In this document: piece by piece, positions 41,743 to 50,519 of the stretch
How the letters are laid out: the number at the start of each line of letters is the position of its first letter
Numbering within the stretch: the first letter of the stretch is position 1
NCBI GenBank assembly: GCA_004551945.1
Contig: SFPN01000009.1
Coordinates: forward strand, 1-64,000
Source: Clostridiales bacterium
GTDB lineage: Bacteria > Bacillota > Clostridia > Oscillospirales > Oscillospiraceae
Length of the DNA stretch: 64,000 nucleotides
Direction: 5' to 3'
Position numbers and translations under genes: made by a program
The notes under the pieces: generated by a model
Told to the model about the DNA's origin: nothing
The model's input: the letters and a program-made list of their open reading frames with translations, nothing else
Database searches by the model: none

Positions 41743-43749
41743 TCACCCCTCCTGCAGCTTGCTCAGAAGTTCCTCCAGGGTCAGCACCGGGATGCCCAGC
41801 TGCTGGGCCTTGGTGAGCTTACTGCCTGCGGCTTCCCCGGCCAGCAGAAAGCTGGTCTTTTTGGAAACGCTGCCGGTGACCTTCCCGCCGTGGTCCGTCA
41901 CCAGCTGGGCGGCCTCTTCCCTGCTCATCCCCGGCAGGGTCCCGGTGATCACCACCGTCTGGCCGGAAAGTGGCAGATCCTCGGCCGGCGGGGCCGCTAC
42001 CTCCTGGGCCATGTTCACCCCGGCGGCTTTCAGCTTTTCAATCACATGGAGATTCCGGGGCTGGCGGAAGTACTCATACACGCACTTGGCGGAGATGGGG
42101 CCGATATCGTTCACCGCCACCATGTCCTCTTCCGAGGCCGCCGCCAGGGCGTCGAAGGTGCCGAAATGGTTCATAAGAGCCTGGGCGGCAGACTTGCCCA
42201 CGTTGGAGATTCCCAACCCGGTAAGCAGCCGGGCTGGGGGATTCTTTTTGGCCTTTTCGATAACCCCCAGGAGCTTGTCGGTGTTCTTTTCTTTGCCGAT
42301 GATCCCCTTCTCAATCAGCGCCTCCCGGTGTTGGGAGAGGGTGAAGATATCCGCCACGTCGGACAGATAGCCCTGCTGAATCAGGTCGTGGACATACACC
42401 GCGCCGAAGCCCTTCATGTCCATGGCGTCCCGGGCCACAAAGTGGCCGATGAGCCGCTCCAGCTGGGCAGGGCAGTTCAGGTTCACGCACTTAATGTCCG
42501 CCGTGTCCTCCCGGACTGCCGGCTCCCCGCACACGGGGCAGACCATGGGGATTTGGAACACCTGGGCACCCTCCGGCTGCTTTTCTGCCGCCACCCCCAC
42601 GCACTTGGGGATCACTTCCCCGGACTTTTCAATGAGCAGCGTAGAGCCCAGGCAGATTCCCAGGCCGGTGATATAGTCCTGGTTGTGAAGGGTGCACCGG
42701 GAAACCGTGGTGCCGCACAGGCGCACCGGCTCAAAGACGGCAGTGGGGGTGATTTTCCCGGTGCGGCCCACAGACAACTCAATGTCCAGAAGTTTTGTCT
42801 CCTTCCGCTCCGGAGGATACTTATAGGCCACCTGGTACCCGGCGTTTTTGGCGGTGTCCCTTAGCTGGGTCCGCAGGTCCAGGTCGTTGACCTTGATCAC
42901 CGCTCCGTCAATGTCATAGGGCAGAGAACCCCGCATCTCCCCGATGGTCTGGATGGCCTGCCAGATCTCCTCGTTGGTTTGGCAGACATAATAATGGGCA
43001 ATCACCGTAACCCCGCAGTCCTTCAGAAAATCATACGCCTCCGCATGGGTACGCAAGGTCTTTCCCTTTACATCTTGAATATTAAAAACGAAGAAGGACA
43101 GGCCCCGCTCCTTGGTGATGGAGGCGTCCAGCTGGCGGAGGGTTCCGGCGGCGCAGTTGCGGGGATTGGCGAAGGTCTTCTTTCCCAGCAGCTCCTGCTT
43201 TTCGTTGACGGCATCAAAGGCGGCGGTGGTCATGTAGACCTCTCCCCGCAGCTCCAGATACTCCACCGGCTGGCGGAGCTGAACAGCTACGTCGCTGATC
43301 ACTTTGGCGTTGGCGGTAACGTCCTCCCCGAAGTTCCGGCCGTCCCCCCGTGTAATGGCGGTGACCAGCTTCCCCTGCTCATAGCGCAGGGCCATGGAGA
43401 GACCGTCAATCTTGGTCTCCACCAGGAAGGTGATTTCCTCCCCCAGTTTTTCCCGGCAGTCATTTGCAAAATGCTCCACCTCTTCCCGGGTGAACAGGTC
43501 CTGCATGGACAGCATAGGAACCCGGTGGGGCACCAGCACCCCGGCGGAGCGCTTGGCCTTTCCCCCTACCCGCTGGGTGGGCGAGTCCGGGGTAATCAGG
43601 TCGGGGTGCTCCGCCTCAATGGCCTTCAGTTCCCGCATGAGGGCATCGTACTCGCCATCAGAGATGCTGGGGTTGTCCTCGTTGTAGTAGAGGTTGCTGT
43701 GATGGTTCAGTTGGGCGCGGAGCTCCTCCGCCCGCTTGGCTGCGTCCAT
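41743..43749 (-). CDS. ligA: NAD-dependent DNA ligase
   Basis: A 668-residue ligase sealing nicks in replication and repair. The adenylated Lys113 is in ETKIDGLS; the OB domain, the Cys4 zinc finger (CPVCGEPAV...CVNLNCPAQ), helix-hairpin-helix repeats and a C-terminal BRCT domain (LSGQTVVITGTLPGMSREEAAQLV) follow in the usual order. Length is normal. It is first in a two-gene unit with the ArsR gene. Confidence 0.97.
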   Translation of the reverse strand: MDAAKRAEELRAQLNHHSNLYYNEDNPSISDGEYDALMRELKAIEAEHPDLITPDSPTQRVGGKAKRSAGVLVPHRVPMLSMQDLFTREEVEHFANDCREKLGEEITFLVETKIDGLSMALRYEQGKLVTAITRGDGRNFGEDVTANAKVISDVAVQLRQPVEYLELRGEVYMTTAAFDAVNEKQELLGKKTFANPRNCAAGTLRQLDASITKERGLSFFVFNIQDVKGKTLRTHAEAYDFLKDCGVTVIAHYYVCQTNEEIWQAIQTIGEMRGSLPYDIDGAVIKVNDLDLRTQLRDTAKNAGYQVAYKYPPERKETKLLDIELSVGRTGKITPTAVFEPVRLCGTTVSRCTLHNQDYITGLGICLGSTLLIEKSGEVIPKCVGVAAEKQPEGAQVFQIPMVCPVCGEPAVREDTADIKCVNLNCPAQLERLIGHFVARDAMDMKGFGAVYVHDLIQQGYLSDVADIFTLSQHREALIEKGIIGKEKNTDKLLGVIEKAKKNPPARLLTGLGISNVGKSAAQALMNHFGTFDALAAASEEDMVAVNDIGPISAKCVYEYFRQPRNLHVIEKLKAAGVNMAQEVAAPPAEDLPLSGQTVVITGTLPGMSREEAAQLVTDHGGKVTGSVSKKTSFLLAGEAAGSKLTKAQQLGIPVLTLEELLSKLQEG

Positions 43750-43781
43750 AGGGATGCCCTCCTTTTCTTGTGTTGTGCCTA

Positions 43782-45032
43782 TTATTTCCGCAAAAGCTCC
43801 TCGGCAGCCAGCAAAATGCCAAGCTTGCCAGATTCATAGGTGAGGCCGCCCTGCATGTACACCGTGTAAGGCGGGCGCATGGGGGCGTCGGCAGACAGTT
43901 CAATGGAAGCCCCCTGGATGAAGGCGCCGGCGGCCATAATCACCGGGCAGTCATAGCCGGGCATATCCCAGGGCACCGGAGTGACGTAGGAGTCCACCGG
44001 CGCGCCGGCCTGAATGCCCTTGCAGAACTTCTCCACCGCCTCCGGGGTTTTCAGGTGGATCATCTGGATGATGTCGTGGCGAATATCCGTGGAGGCAGGG
44101 TCCGTCTGGTAGCCCAAAAGTTCCATGAGCTTGGCGGCAAACACCGCCGTCTTGGTGGCCTGGGCAACCGTGTGGGGCGCCAGGAACAGCCCCTGGTAGA
44201 GGGCGCGGTTATTTCCCAGGGAAGCGCCGCACTCCCGGCCGATGCCGGGCACGGTCATGCGCATGGCGGTGCTCTCCACCAGGTCATGGCGGCCGGCCAC
44301 ATAGCCTCCCATGGGGGCCAGTCCCCCGCCGGGGTTTTTAATGAGGGAGCCCATAATCAGGTCCGCCCCCACCTGGGAGGGCTCGATGGTCTCCACAAAC
44401 TCTCCGTAGCAGTTGTCAACCAGGATGTTTACCTTCGGATTGGCCTTCCGGATCACCTGGCAGATCTCCTGAATCTTGGCAACGGACAGAGAGGCCCGGG
44501 TGGCATAGCCCCGGGAGCGCTGGATGAGCACAGCCTTCACCTTTTCGTCCTGCACCGCCTGAGCAATGCCGGGCAGATCCGGGGTGTTCTCCGGGGTCAG
44601 GTCCACCTGGCGGTAAATCACACCGAACTCCTTCAGGGAGCCGTTGCCGTCTCCAGTGATGCCAATGACCCCCTGGAGGGTGTCATAGGGAGCCCCAATG
44701 GCGGAAACCAGCACGTCTCCAGGGCGCAGAACCCCGTAAAGCGCGGAGGCAATGGCATGGGTTCCGTTTACGAAATTAATCCGGACCATGGCATCTTCCG
44801 TACCGAAGATATCAGCGTAGATTTCCCCCAAGGCCTCCCGGCCCAGGTCGTCATAGCCGTAGCCGGTGGTGCCGTGGAAGAAAGACTCGGCCACCTTGTG
44901 CTTCTGGAAGGCGGCCAGGACCTTCTGGGTGTTGAATTCCGCAATCTCGTCAATGCGGGCAAACTGCTCAGCGCAAGCTGCCTGAGCCTGCGCGCCAAGG
45001 GCGCGGACGCGGTCACTTATCTGTAAAGGCAT
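43782..45032 (-). CDS. Methionine gamma-lyase family (YnbB-type) PLP protein
   Basis: A 416-residue PLP enzyme of the family once called aluminium resistance protein (pfam06838). The PLP Lys232 is in MGSLIKNPGGG, and the aspartate that holds the cofactor ring is in ILVDNCYGEF. NGTHAIASALYG near residue 89 forms the phosphate-binding turn. The substrate is not established. It begins two bases from the end of the first M42 gene, so it is the last-but-ligA member of a long minus-strand run. Confidence 0.88.
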   Translation of the reverse strand: MPLQISDRVRALGAQAQAACAEQFARIDEIAEFNTQKVLAAFQKHKVAESFFHGTTGYGYDDLGREALGEIYADIFGTEDAMVRINFVNGTHAIASALYGVLRPGDVLVSAIGAPYDTLQGVIGITGDGNGSLKEFGVIYRQVDLTPENTPDLPGIAQAVQDEKVKAVLIQRSRGYATRASLSVAKIQEICQVIRKANPKVNILVDNCYGEFVETIEPSQVGADLIMGSLIKNPGGGLAPMGGYVAGRHDLVESTAMRMTVPGIGRECGASLGNNRALYQGLFLAPHTVAQATKTAVFAAKLMELLGYQTDPASTDIRHDIIQMIHLKTPEAVEKFCKGIQAGAPVDSYVTPVPWDMPGYDCPVIMAAGAFIQGASIELSADAPMRPPYTVYMQGGLTYESGKLGILLAAEELLRK

Positions 45033-45033
45033 A

Positions 45034-46044
45034 TTATATTACATCCTTTGGAAATTCAAGATTTTTCTGAGCAAACGCTGCAATCAGGCGAGAAACAGCC
45101 CGCACGTCAGCGGTCTCCACCATCTCTACCGGGGAGTGAATGTACCGGCAGGGAATGGAAATGCCGCCGGTGCGCACACCAGCCCGGGTCACATGGATGG
45201 AGCCCCCGTCCGTTCCCCCGGCGGTGATCACATCCCGCTGGAAAGGGATTTCCCTTTCCTGTGCAAGCGCTGCAAGGGTTTCTACCATTTCCGGGTGGCA
45301 AATAACGGAGCTGTCCATCACCTTGATGGCTGCGCCGCCCCCCAGAACAGAGCTGCCCTTTTTGCTGTCCCCCAGCTCCTGGCCCACGGTAACATCCACG
45401 GCAATGCCGTAGTCCGGGTCAATGGCATAGGCGGCGGTCTTGCTGCCCCGCAGACCCAGCTCCTCCTGGGTGGTAAAGACAAAGTAGAGGTCGCTGGTGT
45501 GCTCCCGGATCAGGCTCAGGGCCTCCAGCATGGCAGCGCAGGAGATGCGGTTGTCCAGATAGGGGGAGATCAGCCGGGTCTCCGTAGAAAAGGAGGGCAT
45601 CCGGGAGACGGCGGTGTCCCCCACCTGGACCAGGCGGCGGGCATGGGCCTCGTCCTTGGCGCCGATGTCCAGGTAGAGGTCGTTGACGGTCATATCCTTC
45701 AGGGCCACCCCCTGGCGCAGGGCCACCAGGCCGCACACCCCGTTTTTAAAGCGGAAGGGGGTATGTAAAATACTCTCCGGATGAATCCCCCCCAGCTTGC
45801 CAAAGGAGAGGTAACCATCCTTGTCAATGTGGGTGACGATCAGGCCGATGGAATCCATGTGGGCGGCGAAGAGCGCCTTGGGGCCCGGTCCCTTTTTGTG
45901 GACGATGAGATTGCCCAGGGTATCAATCCGGCAGTCGTCCGCATAGGGTTCAGCCAGACCCTGGATGGTGGCGGCAATTTGCCGCTCATCTCCGGCCGGG
46001 CCGTGGCAGGCGTTGAGCATTTGAATGACAGACAAATAATCCAT
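45034..46044 (-). CDS. M42 family aminopeptidase (copy 1)
   Basis: A 336-residue two-zinc peptidase of the TET type. Ligands are seen in LFAAHMDSIGLI (His), YLDNRISCAAM (Asp), TTQEELGLRG (Glu pair), AVDVT (Asp) and YIHSPVEMV (His). These dodecameric enzymes trim peptides in the cytoplasm. It is the third member, in transcription order, of a tandem group of three M42 genes. Confidence 0.92.
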   Translation of the reverse strand: MDYLSVIQMLNACHGPAGDERQIAATIQGLAEPYADDCRIDTLGNLIVHKKGPGPKALFAAHMDSIGLIVTHIDKDGYLSFGKLGGIHPESILHTPFRFKNGVCGLVALRQGVALKDMTVNDLYLDIGAKDEAHARRLVQVGDTAVSRMPSFSTETRLISPYLDNRISCAAMLEALSLIREHTSDLYFVFTTQEELGLRGSKTAAYAIDPDYGIAVDVTVGQELGDSKKGSSVLGGGAAIKVMDSSVICHPEMVETLAALAQEREIPFQRDVITAGGTDGGSIHVTRAGVRTGGISIPCRYIHSPVEMVETADVRAVSRLIAAFAQKNLEFPKDVI

Positions 46045-46058
46045 TGCAATCCTTCTCC

Positions 46059-47087
46059 TTATTCCATGGTGGAAACGGCTTTTACAAACAGCCGTGCCAA
46101 ATCAAGTATCAGGCGGCAGTCCTCCAGGGAGGCCACACTGGAGGGGGTGTGCAGGTACCGCACAGCGGCGGAGATGGCCGCCACCCGGACCCCTTCCTTG
46201 CTCCGCTGGATGGCGCCGGCGTCCGTACCCCCGGAGATGTACTCCTTGGTCTGCCAGGGAATCTGATTGTCCTGAGCCAGGGTGCGGAGCAGCTCAAACA
46301 GCCCCCGGTCGTAGACCGTGCCCCCGTCCATGTAGGGGATCACGGGCCCCCTGCCGGGGGAACACACCTTCAGGTGGTCCGCCATGTCCGGCAGGTCGGC
46401 GGCAGTGGTGCCCTCCAGAACCAGGGCGATATCCGGGGTGACGGAAAAGGCCGCCCCAAAGGCTCCCCGGGTGCCCACCTCCTCCTGCACGGTAAAGACA
46501 AAGGTGCAGTCCATGGGAAGTTCTTCCTTTAAAAGCTCCAGCATCACGGCGCAGCCGACGCGGTCGTCAATGGCCTTGGCCTTCAGCAGTCCGTGGCCGA
46601 ATTCCAGCACGTCCGAGTCAAACACCGCCACATCGCCGGAGGTTACATGGGCCTTGGCCTCCTCCCCGCTTTTTGCGCCGATGTCAATGTAGAGGTCCTT
46701 CAGCTTGGGGACCTTCTTTTCCTCCTCGGCTGTGGTCAGGTGGTAAGCCTTGAGGCCGATCACCCCGGGAAGCCGTTCCTCTCCCACCAGCACCCGCTTG
46801 CCGATAAGCACCCGGCGGTCGATGCCCCCCACAGTGTCAAACTTCAAATATCCCTCGTCGGTGATGGTGTGGATCATCAGGCCCACCTCGTCCATGTGGG
46901 CGGCCAGCATCAGCTTTTTGCCCCCGGGGACAGCCCCCTTCTTTTCCAGGATCAGGTTTCCCATGGCGTCCGTCCGAATCCGCTCCACATAGGGAGCCGC
47001 CTGGGCCCGGAGATAGTCCCGGACCGCGTCCTCATGGCTGGAAACGCCGGGCAGGGCGCAAAGTTCCTTCAGCGTATCAATCAGCAA
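46059..47087 (-). CDS. M42 family aminopeptidase (copy 2)
   Basis: A 342-residue TET-type peptidase. Ligand segments LMLAAHMDEVGLM, AIDDRVGCAVM, TVQEEVGTRGA and YLHTPSS are intact. The start is taken as TTG because GGAGGGGAG stands four bases before it and the frame upstream is only antisense-like; the product begins MLIDTLKELCALPGVSSHE as family members do. It overlaps copy 3 by 11 bases, showing translational coupling. Confidence 0.9.
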   Translation of the reverse strand: MLIDTLKELCALPGVSSHEDAVRDYLRAQAAPYVERIRTDAMGNLILEKKGAVPGGKKLMLAAHMDEVGLMIHTITDEGYLKFDTVGGIDRRVLIGKRVLVGEERLPGVIGLKAYHLTTAEEEKKVPKLKDLYIDIGAKSGEEAKAHVTSGDVAVFDSDVLEFGHGLLKAKAIDDRVGCAVMLELLKEELPMDCTFVFTVQEEVGTRGAFGAAFSVTPDIALVLEGTTAADLPDMADHLKVCSPGRGPVIPYMDGGTVYDRGLFELLRTLAQDNQIPWQTKEYISGGTDAGAIQRSKEGVRVAAISAAVRYLHTPSSVASLEDCRLILDLARLFVKAVSTME

Positions 47088-48117
47088 GGAACTCCCCTCC
47101 TTCCTTGGCAAGGTCCTGCACGAAAGCCGCCAGCAGGCGGGCCGTGGCCTCCAGATCAGCCAGGTCCAGGGTTTCCACGGGGCTGTGCATGTACTTGAGC
47201 GGCAGGGAAAGAACCGCAGTGGCAATCCCCTCCCGGGCGGTCTGCACCCGCCAGGCGTTGGTGCCGCTGTGGCCGGTCATCACCTCAGGAGCCCAGGAGA
47301 TGTCCTTCTCCCTGGCCTTGGCGATGAAACGGTCGCTCATCCAGCGGGCGATGTTGGGGCCGATGCCGATGACCGTCCCCTTTCCGGCGGGGAAGGTCCC
47401 CTCCTTGGGTCCGTCGGGGGTCCGGGCATGGGTCACGTCCACCGCCACAAAGCAGTGGGGCTGGAGGGCAAAGGCCCCCACCAGCGCGCCGCCCCCGTTG
47501 GTCTCCTCCCGGCTGCTGCCCATGATATAAAGATCCACGTCCAGGGGGGTGTCCTTCAGCAGTTCCGCTGCCCGGAGCAAGGTCACAAAGCCCGCCCGGT
47601 CGTCCAGCGCCTTGCTGCTGACCACGCCGTTTAAGTGGGTCTGAAAACTCCCTCTGGGCACGGCAAAGGTGCCCACCAGGGCCTCCCCCTCCTCCTGGGT
47701 CAGGCCTGCGTCAATGCGCAGCTGGTCCAGGGACAGGCTCTTATTGCTGTCCCCTGGCTTCTGCACATGGGGCGGCAGCACGGCGATCAGGCCGAAGCAG
47801 GGGGGCTGGGTGAGAATGGTGACCTCCCGGTTGGGGAGCATCCGGGGGTCGATGCCTCCCACAGAGCGGAACCGGAGAAAGCCCTCCTCCGCCCCGGTGA
47901 TGAGCAGGCCCACCTCGTCCAGGTGGGCGTCCAGCACCACCCGCTTGGCGTTGGGCTTTCCGCACCGGCGCAGACCCACCACGTTGCCGAACCGGTCGGT
48001 CCACACCTGGTCCACAAGGGGACGAAGCAGATCCATGGCCTGCTCCGCGGTCTCCCCTTCCCGGCCGGAGGGGCCGGAGCAGGCGCACAGGGCGGCCAGG
48101 CTTGCAGAAATATCCAT
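47077..48117 (-). CDS. M42 family aminopeptidase (copy 3)
   Basis: A 346-residue TET-type peptidase, first of the tandem group in transcription. Ligand segments VVLDAHLDEVGLL, KALDDRAGFV, GSSREETNGGGAL, VAVDVTHA and YMHSPVETL are intact. The insertion around QPPCFGLIAVLPPHVQK is longer than in the other two copies. The three proteins differ clearly from each other, so they may have different substrate preferences or form mixed particles. Confidence 0.92.
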   Translation of the reverse strand: MDISASLAALCACSGPSGREGETAEQAMDLLRPLVDQVWTDRFGNVVGLRRCGKPNAKRVVLDAHLDEVGLLITGAEEGFLRFRSVGGIDPRMLPNREVTILTQPPCFGLIAVLPPHVQKPGDSNKSLSLDQLRIDAGLTQEEGEALVGTFAVPRGSFQTHLNGVVSSKALDDRAGFVTLLRAAELLKDTPLDVDLYIMGSSREETNGGGALVGAFALQPHCFVAVDVTHARTPDGPKEGTFPAGKGTVIGIGPNIARWMSDRFIAKAREKDISWAPEVMTGHSGTNAWRVQTAREGIATAVLSLPLKYMHSPVETLDLADLEATARLLAAFVQDLAKEGGEFLAD

Positions 48118-48132
48118 AGTGATGACTCTCCT

Positions 48133-49521
48133 TTATACCAGGTCGTTCACGATCTCCTTGAAGATCCTGCCCCGCTGGGCAAAGTTTTTGAAGTGATCGA
48201 AGGAGGCGCAGGCGGGGGACAGAATGACTACGTCTCCTTCTTCTGCCGCTTGGTGAGCGGCCAGAACAGCCTCCTTGAAGTCGTCCTTGCGGATAATGGC
48301 GGGATGCCCCTCCTGATACCCTTCCGTCTGAACCACCGCCTGGTAGATCTTGTCTGCCGTGTGGCCGGTGAGGACCAGGGTCTTAACATGCTCCAGGACT
48401 TCCGTGCCCAGCACGTCGAAGGGGATCTTCTTATCGTAGCCCCCGGCAATGAGGATGACCTTCTGGGAGAAAGACCGCAGGCCGGCAATGGTCCGGGTGG
48501 GGCTGGAGGCGATGGAGTCGTTATAATACCGCACGCCCCGGATGGTGCGCACCAGCTCGATCCGGTGCTCCACCCCGGGGAAGGTCTCCGCCGTGTGGAG
48601 GATCACCTGGTCAGGAACCAGCCCCTGGACAGCGGCGATGGCGGCCAAGTAGTTTTCCACGTTGTGCTGGCCGGGGATGAGGATGCGGCTGGTGTCAAAC
48701 AGGACCCGGCGCTGGCCGTTCCGGGCCACCACAATGTTCCCGTCCTCCACATAGGTGCCGTTTTCCAGGCTCTGGCGGCGGCTGAATTCCAACACCCGGC
48801 CGGGCGCCCGGCCGGCCATCTCCCGGGTAAGCTCGTTGTCCCGGTTGAAGATGGCGATGTTTTCCCGGCTCTGATGGGAGAAGATATTTTCCTTGGCCTG
48901 GGCATATTCCTCCATGGACTTGTGGATGTCCAGGTGGTTGGGGGACAGATTGGTGAACACGGCGATATCCGGGCTCTGGGAGAGGGTCATGAGCTGGAAG
49001 GAGGACAGTTCTAGCACTGCGAAATCCTCCGGCTTCATGTCCCCTGCCTCGGACAGAAGGGGCTTTCCGATGTTGCCCCCCAGGTGAACGGTATACCCAG
49101 CGTTTTTCAGCATTTCCGAAATGAGGGTGGTGGTGGTGGTCTTTCCGTCGCTGCCGGTGACGGCGATGATCTTGCAGGGGCAGACCTGGAAGAAGATCTC
49201 CATCTCCGAGGTCAGCACGCTTCCCTTCTCCTGGGCGGCCACAAAGGGCGGGATGTCCGGCCGGATGCCGGGAGAGCGGAAGATCACGTCCTGGTCCAGA
49301 TCATCCAGATAGGTCGGTCCCAGGCGAAGCTCTGTGCCCAGCTCCTCCAGCTCGTCTGCCAAAGGCCCGAAGGCTTCCCGGGTGTTTTTATCGCAGGCGG
49401 TGACGGCAATGCCCGCCTTCCGCAGCGTTTTGATCAGCGGGGTGTTGGAAACCCCAATGCCAATGACGGCGACCCGTTTCCCCTGGAGGGAATCCAGGTA
49501 CCCTTGCAGTGTGATGGCCAT
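48133..49521 (-). CDS. murD: UDP-N-acetylmuramoylalanine--D-glutamate ligase
   Basis: A 462-residue Mur ligase adding D-glutamate to the peptidoglycan precursor. N-terminal GIGVSNTPLIKTL nucleotide fold, ATP-binding TGSDGKTTTT, LSSFQL, NLSPNHLDIH and the C-terminal YYNDSIASSP and SPACASFDHF segments are present. ATG follows AGGAGG. It is away from the usual division and cell-wall cluster. Confidence 0.95.
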   Translation of the reverse strand: MAITLQGYLDSLQGKRVAVIGIGVSNTPLIKTLRKAGIAVTACDKNTREAFGPLADELEELGTELRLGPTYLDDLDQDVIFRSPGIRPDIPPFVAAQEKGSVLTSEMEIFFQVCPCKIIAVTGSDGKTTTTTLISEMLKNAGYTVHLGGNIGKPLLSEAGDMKPEDFAVLELSSFQLMTLSQSPDIAVFTNLSPNHLDIHKSMEEYAQAKENIFSHQSRENIAIFNRDNELTREMAGRAPGRVLEFSRRQSLENGTYVEDGNIVVARNGQRRVLFDTSRILIPGQHNVENYLAAIAAVQGLVPDQVILHTAETFPGVEHRIELVRTIRGVRYYNDSIASSPTRTIAGLRSFSQKVILIAGGYDKKIPFDVLGTEVLEHVKTLVLTGHTADKIYQAVVQTEGYQEGHPAIIRKDDFKEAVLAAHQAAEEGDVVILSPACASFDHFKNFAQRGRIFKEIVNDLV

Positions 49522-49673
49522 GTGCTGTTCCTCCTGTTCGTTCCAGCGATTCACGCGAAAGATCGGTAAAAAATCCGGTGCAGCCCCCGTAAAGCAGGTC
49601 TGCGCATACGTTGTTAGTATACGCCATACACACGGTAATTTCAAGAAATCTTTCCATTTCTCGTCCGCAAAAC

Positions 49674-49706
49674 AACCGCCCTGCTGGGGATGCCAGCAGG
49701 GCGGTT
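49674..49706 (-). terminator. Terminator of the pan-coa operon
   Basis: AACCGCCCTGCTGG pairs with CCAGCAGGGCGGTT around a five-base loop; on the minus strand GTTTTG follows. The rest of the 190-base gap before murD is AT-rich without a supported gene. Confidence 0.85.
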
Positions 49707-49711
49707 TGATA

Positions 49712-50494
49712 TCATGCGAGATTTTGCTCATAGAGCAGGGCCAGGCCCTTGGAGAGCAAGTGGGGATCGTAAACATGGGGGTGGCTGCAAAGCTGCTCCA
49801 CATAGCGGGCCAGTCCCCCGGTGATCACCAGGGTCACGGGCTTTCCCAGCTCGGACTCGATGCGGGAGACCATCCCGTCCACCATGGCCGCCGTGCCTAC
49901 CACGGCGCCGGAGAGCATACACTCCTGGGTGTTCCGGCCAATCACATAGTCCGGGGTGTCTAGGTCCACGTTGGGCAACTGGGCCGCCCGGTCACTGAGG
50001 GCGGACAGGCTGGTGTCCAGCCCGGGGGCGATGATCCCCCCCAGAAAACGCCGGTCCTCGTCCAGCACGTTGAAGGTGGTGGCGGTGCCCATGTCCACTG
50101 TGACGGCGGGCAGAGGGAACTGGTTGGCCACCCAGGCGGCGTCCACCAGCCGGTCCAGCCCCACCTGGCTGGGGTCCGGAACCTGCATGGTGAGTCCGGT
50201 CCGGCTGTCTTTGGTGATGAGCACAGGGGGCTTTCCGGTGATGATGCGCACGCAGCTGCTGAGGGGCGCGATGAGACAGGGGACCACGCTGGAGAGGACG
50301 GCCCCCTCAAACACAGACGGGTCACACTTTTTCTTTTTCAGCAGCCAGCGAATTTCCCGCAGGTAGTCGGTGGTCTTCCAGGCGGGGACGGTGTCGATCT
50401 TTCCGCAGAAATGGACGGTGTACCCCTGCTCGGGGTCCCGTTCCAGACCGCCCAGGCTGACGGTGGTGTTGCCGATGTCAATGGTGAGGATCAT
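49712..50494 (-). CDS. coaX: Type III pantothenate kinase
   Basis: A 260-residue ASKHA-fold kinase making 4'-phosphopantothenate, the first step from pantothenate to CoA. N-terminal LTIDIGNTTVSLGGL binds phosphate, and GLDRLVDAAWV with DMGTATTFNVLDE carry the catalytic and base residues. It is the last gene of the pantothenate/CoA operon. Confidence 0.95.
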   Translation of the reverse strand: MILTIDIGNTTVSLGGLERDPEQGYTVHFCGKIDTVPAWKTTDYLREIRWLLKKKKCDPSVFEGAVLSSVVPCLIAPLSSCVRIITGKPPVLITKDSRTGLTMQVPDPSQVGLDRLVDAAWVANQFPLPAVTVDMGTATTFNVLDEDRRFLGGIIAPGLDTSLSALSDRAAQLPNVDLDTPDYVIGRNTQECMLSGAVVGTAAMVDGMVSRIESELGKPVTLVITGGLARYVEQLCSHPHVYDPHLLSKGLALLYEQNLA

Positions 50495-50519
50495 ACGCTG
50501 TCTCCCCTTTTTCCGTTTT

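Noticed and set aside
47635..49014. 459-codon plus-strand open frame
   Set aside because: Antisense to murD and an M42 gene, both with intact catalytic motifs; no ribosome site.
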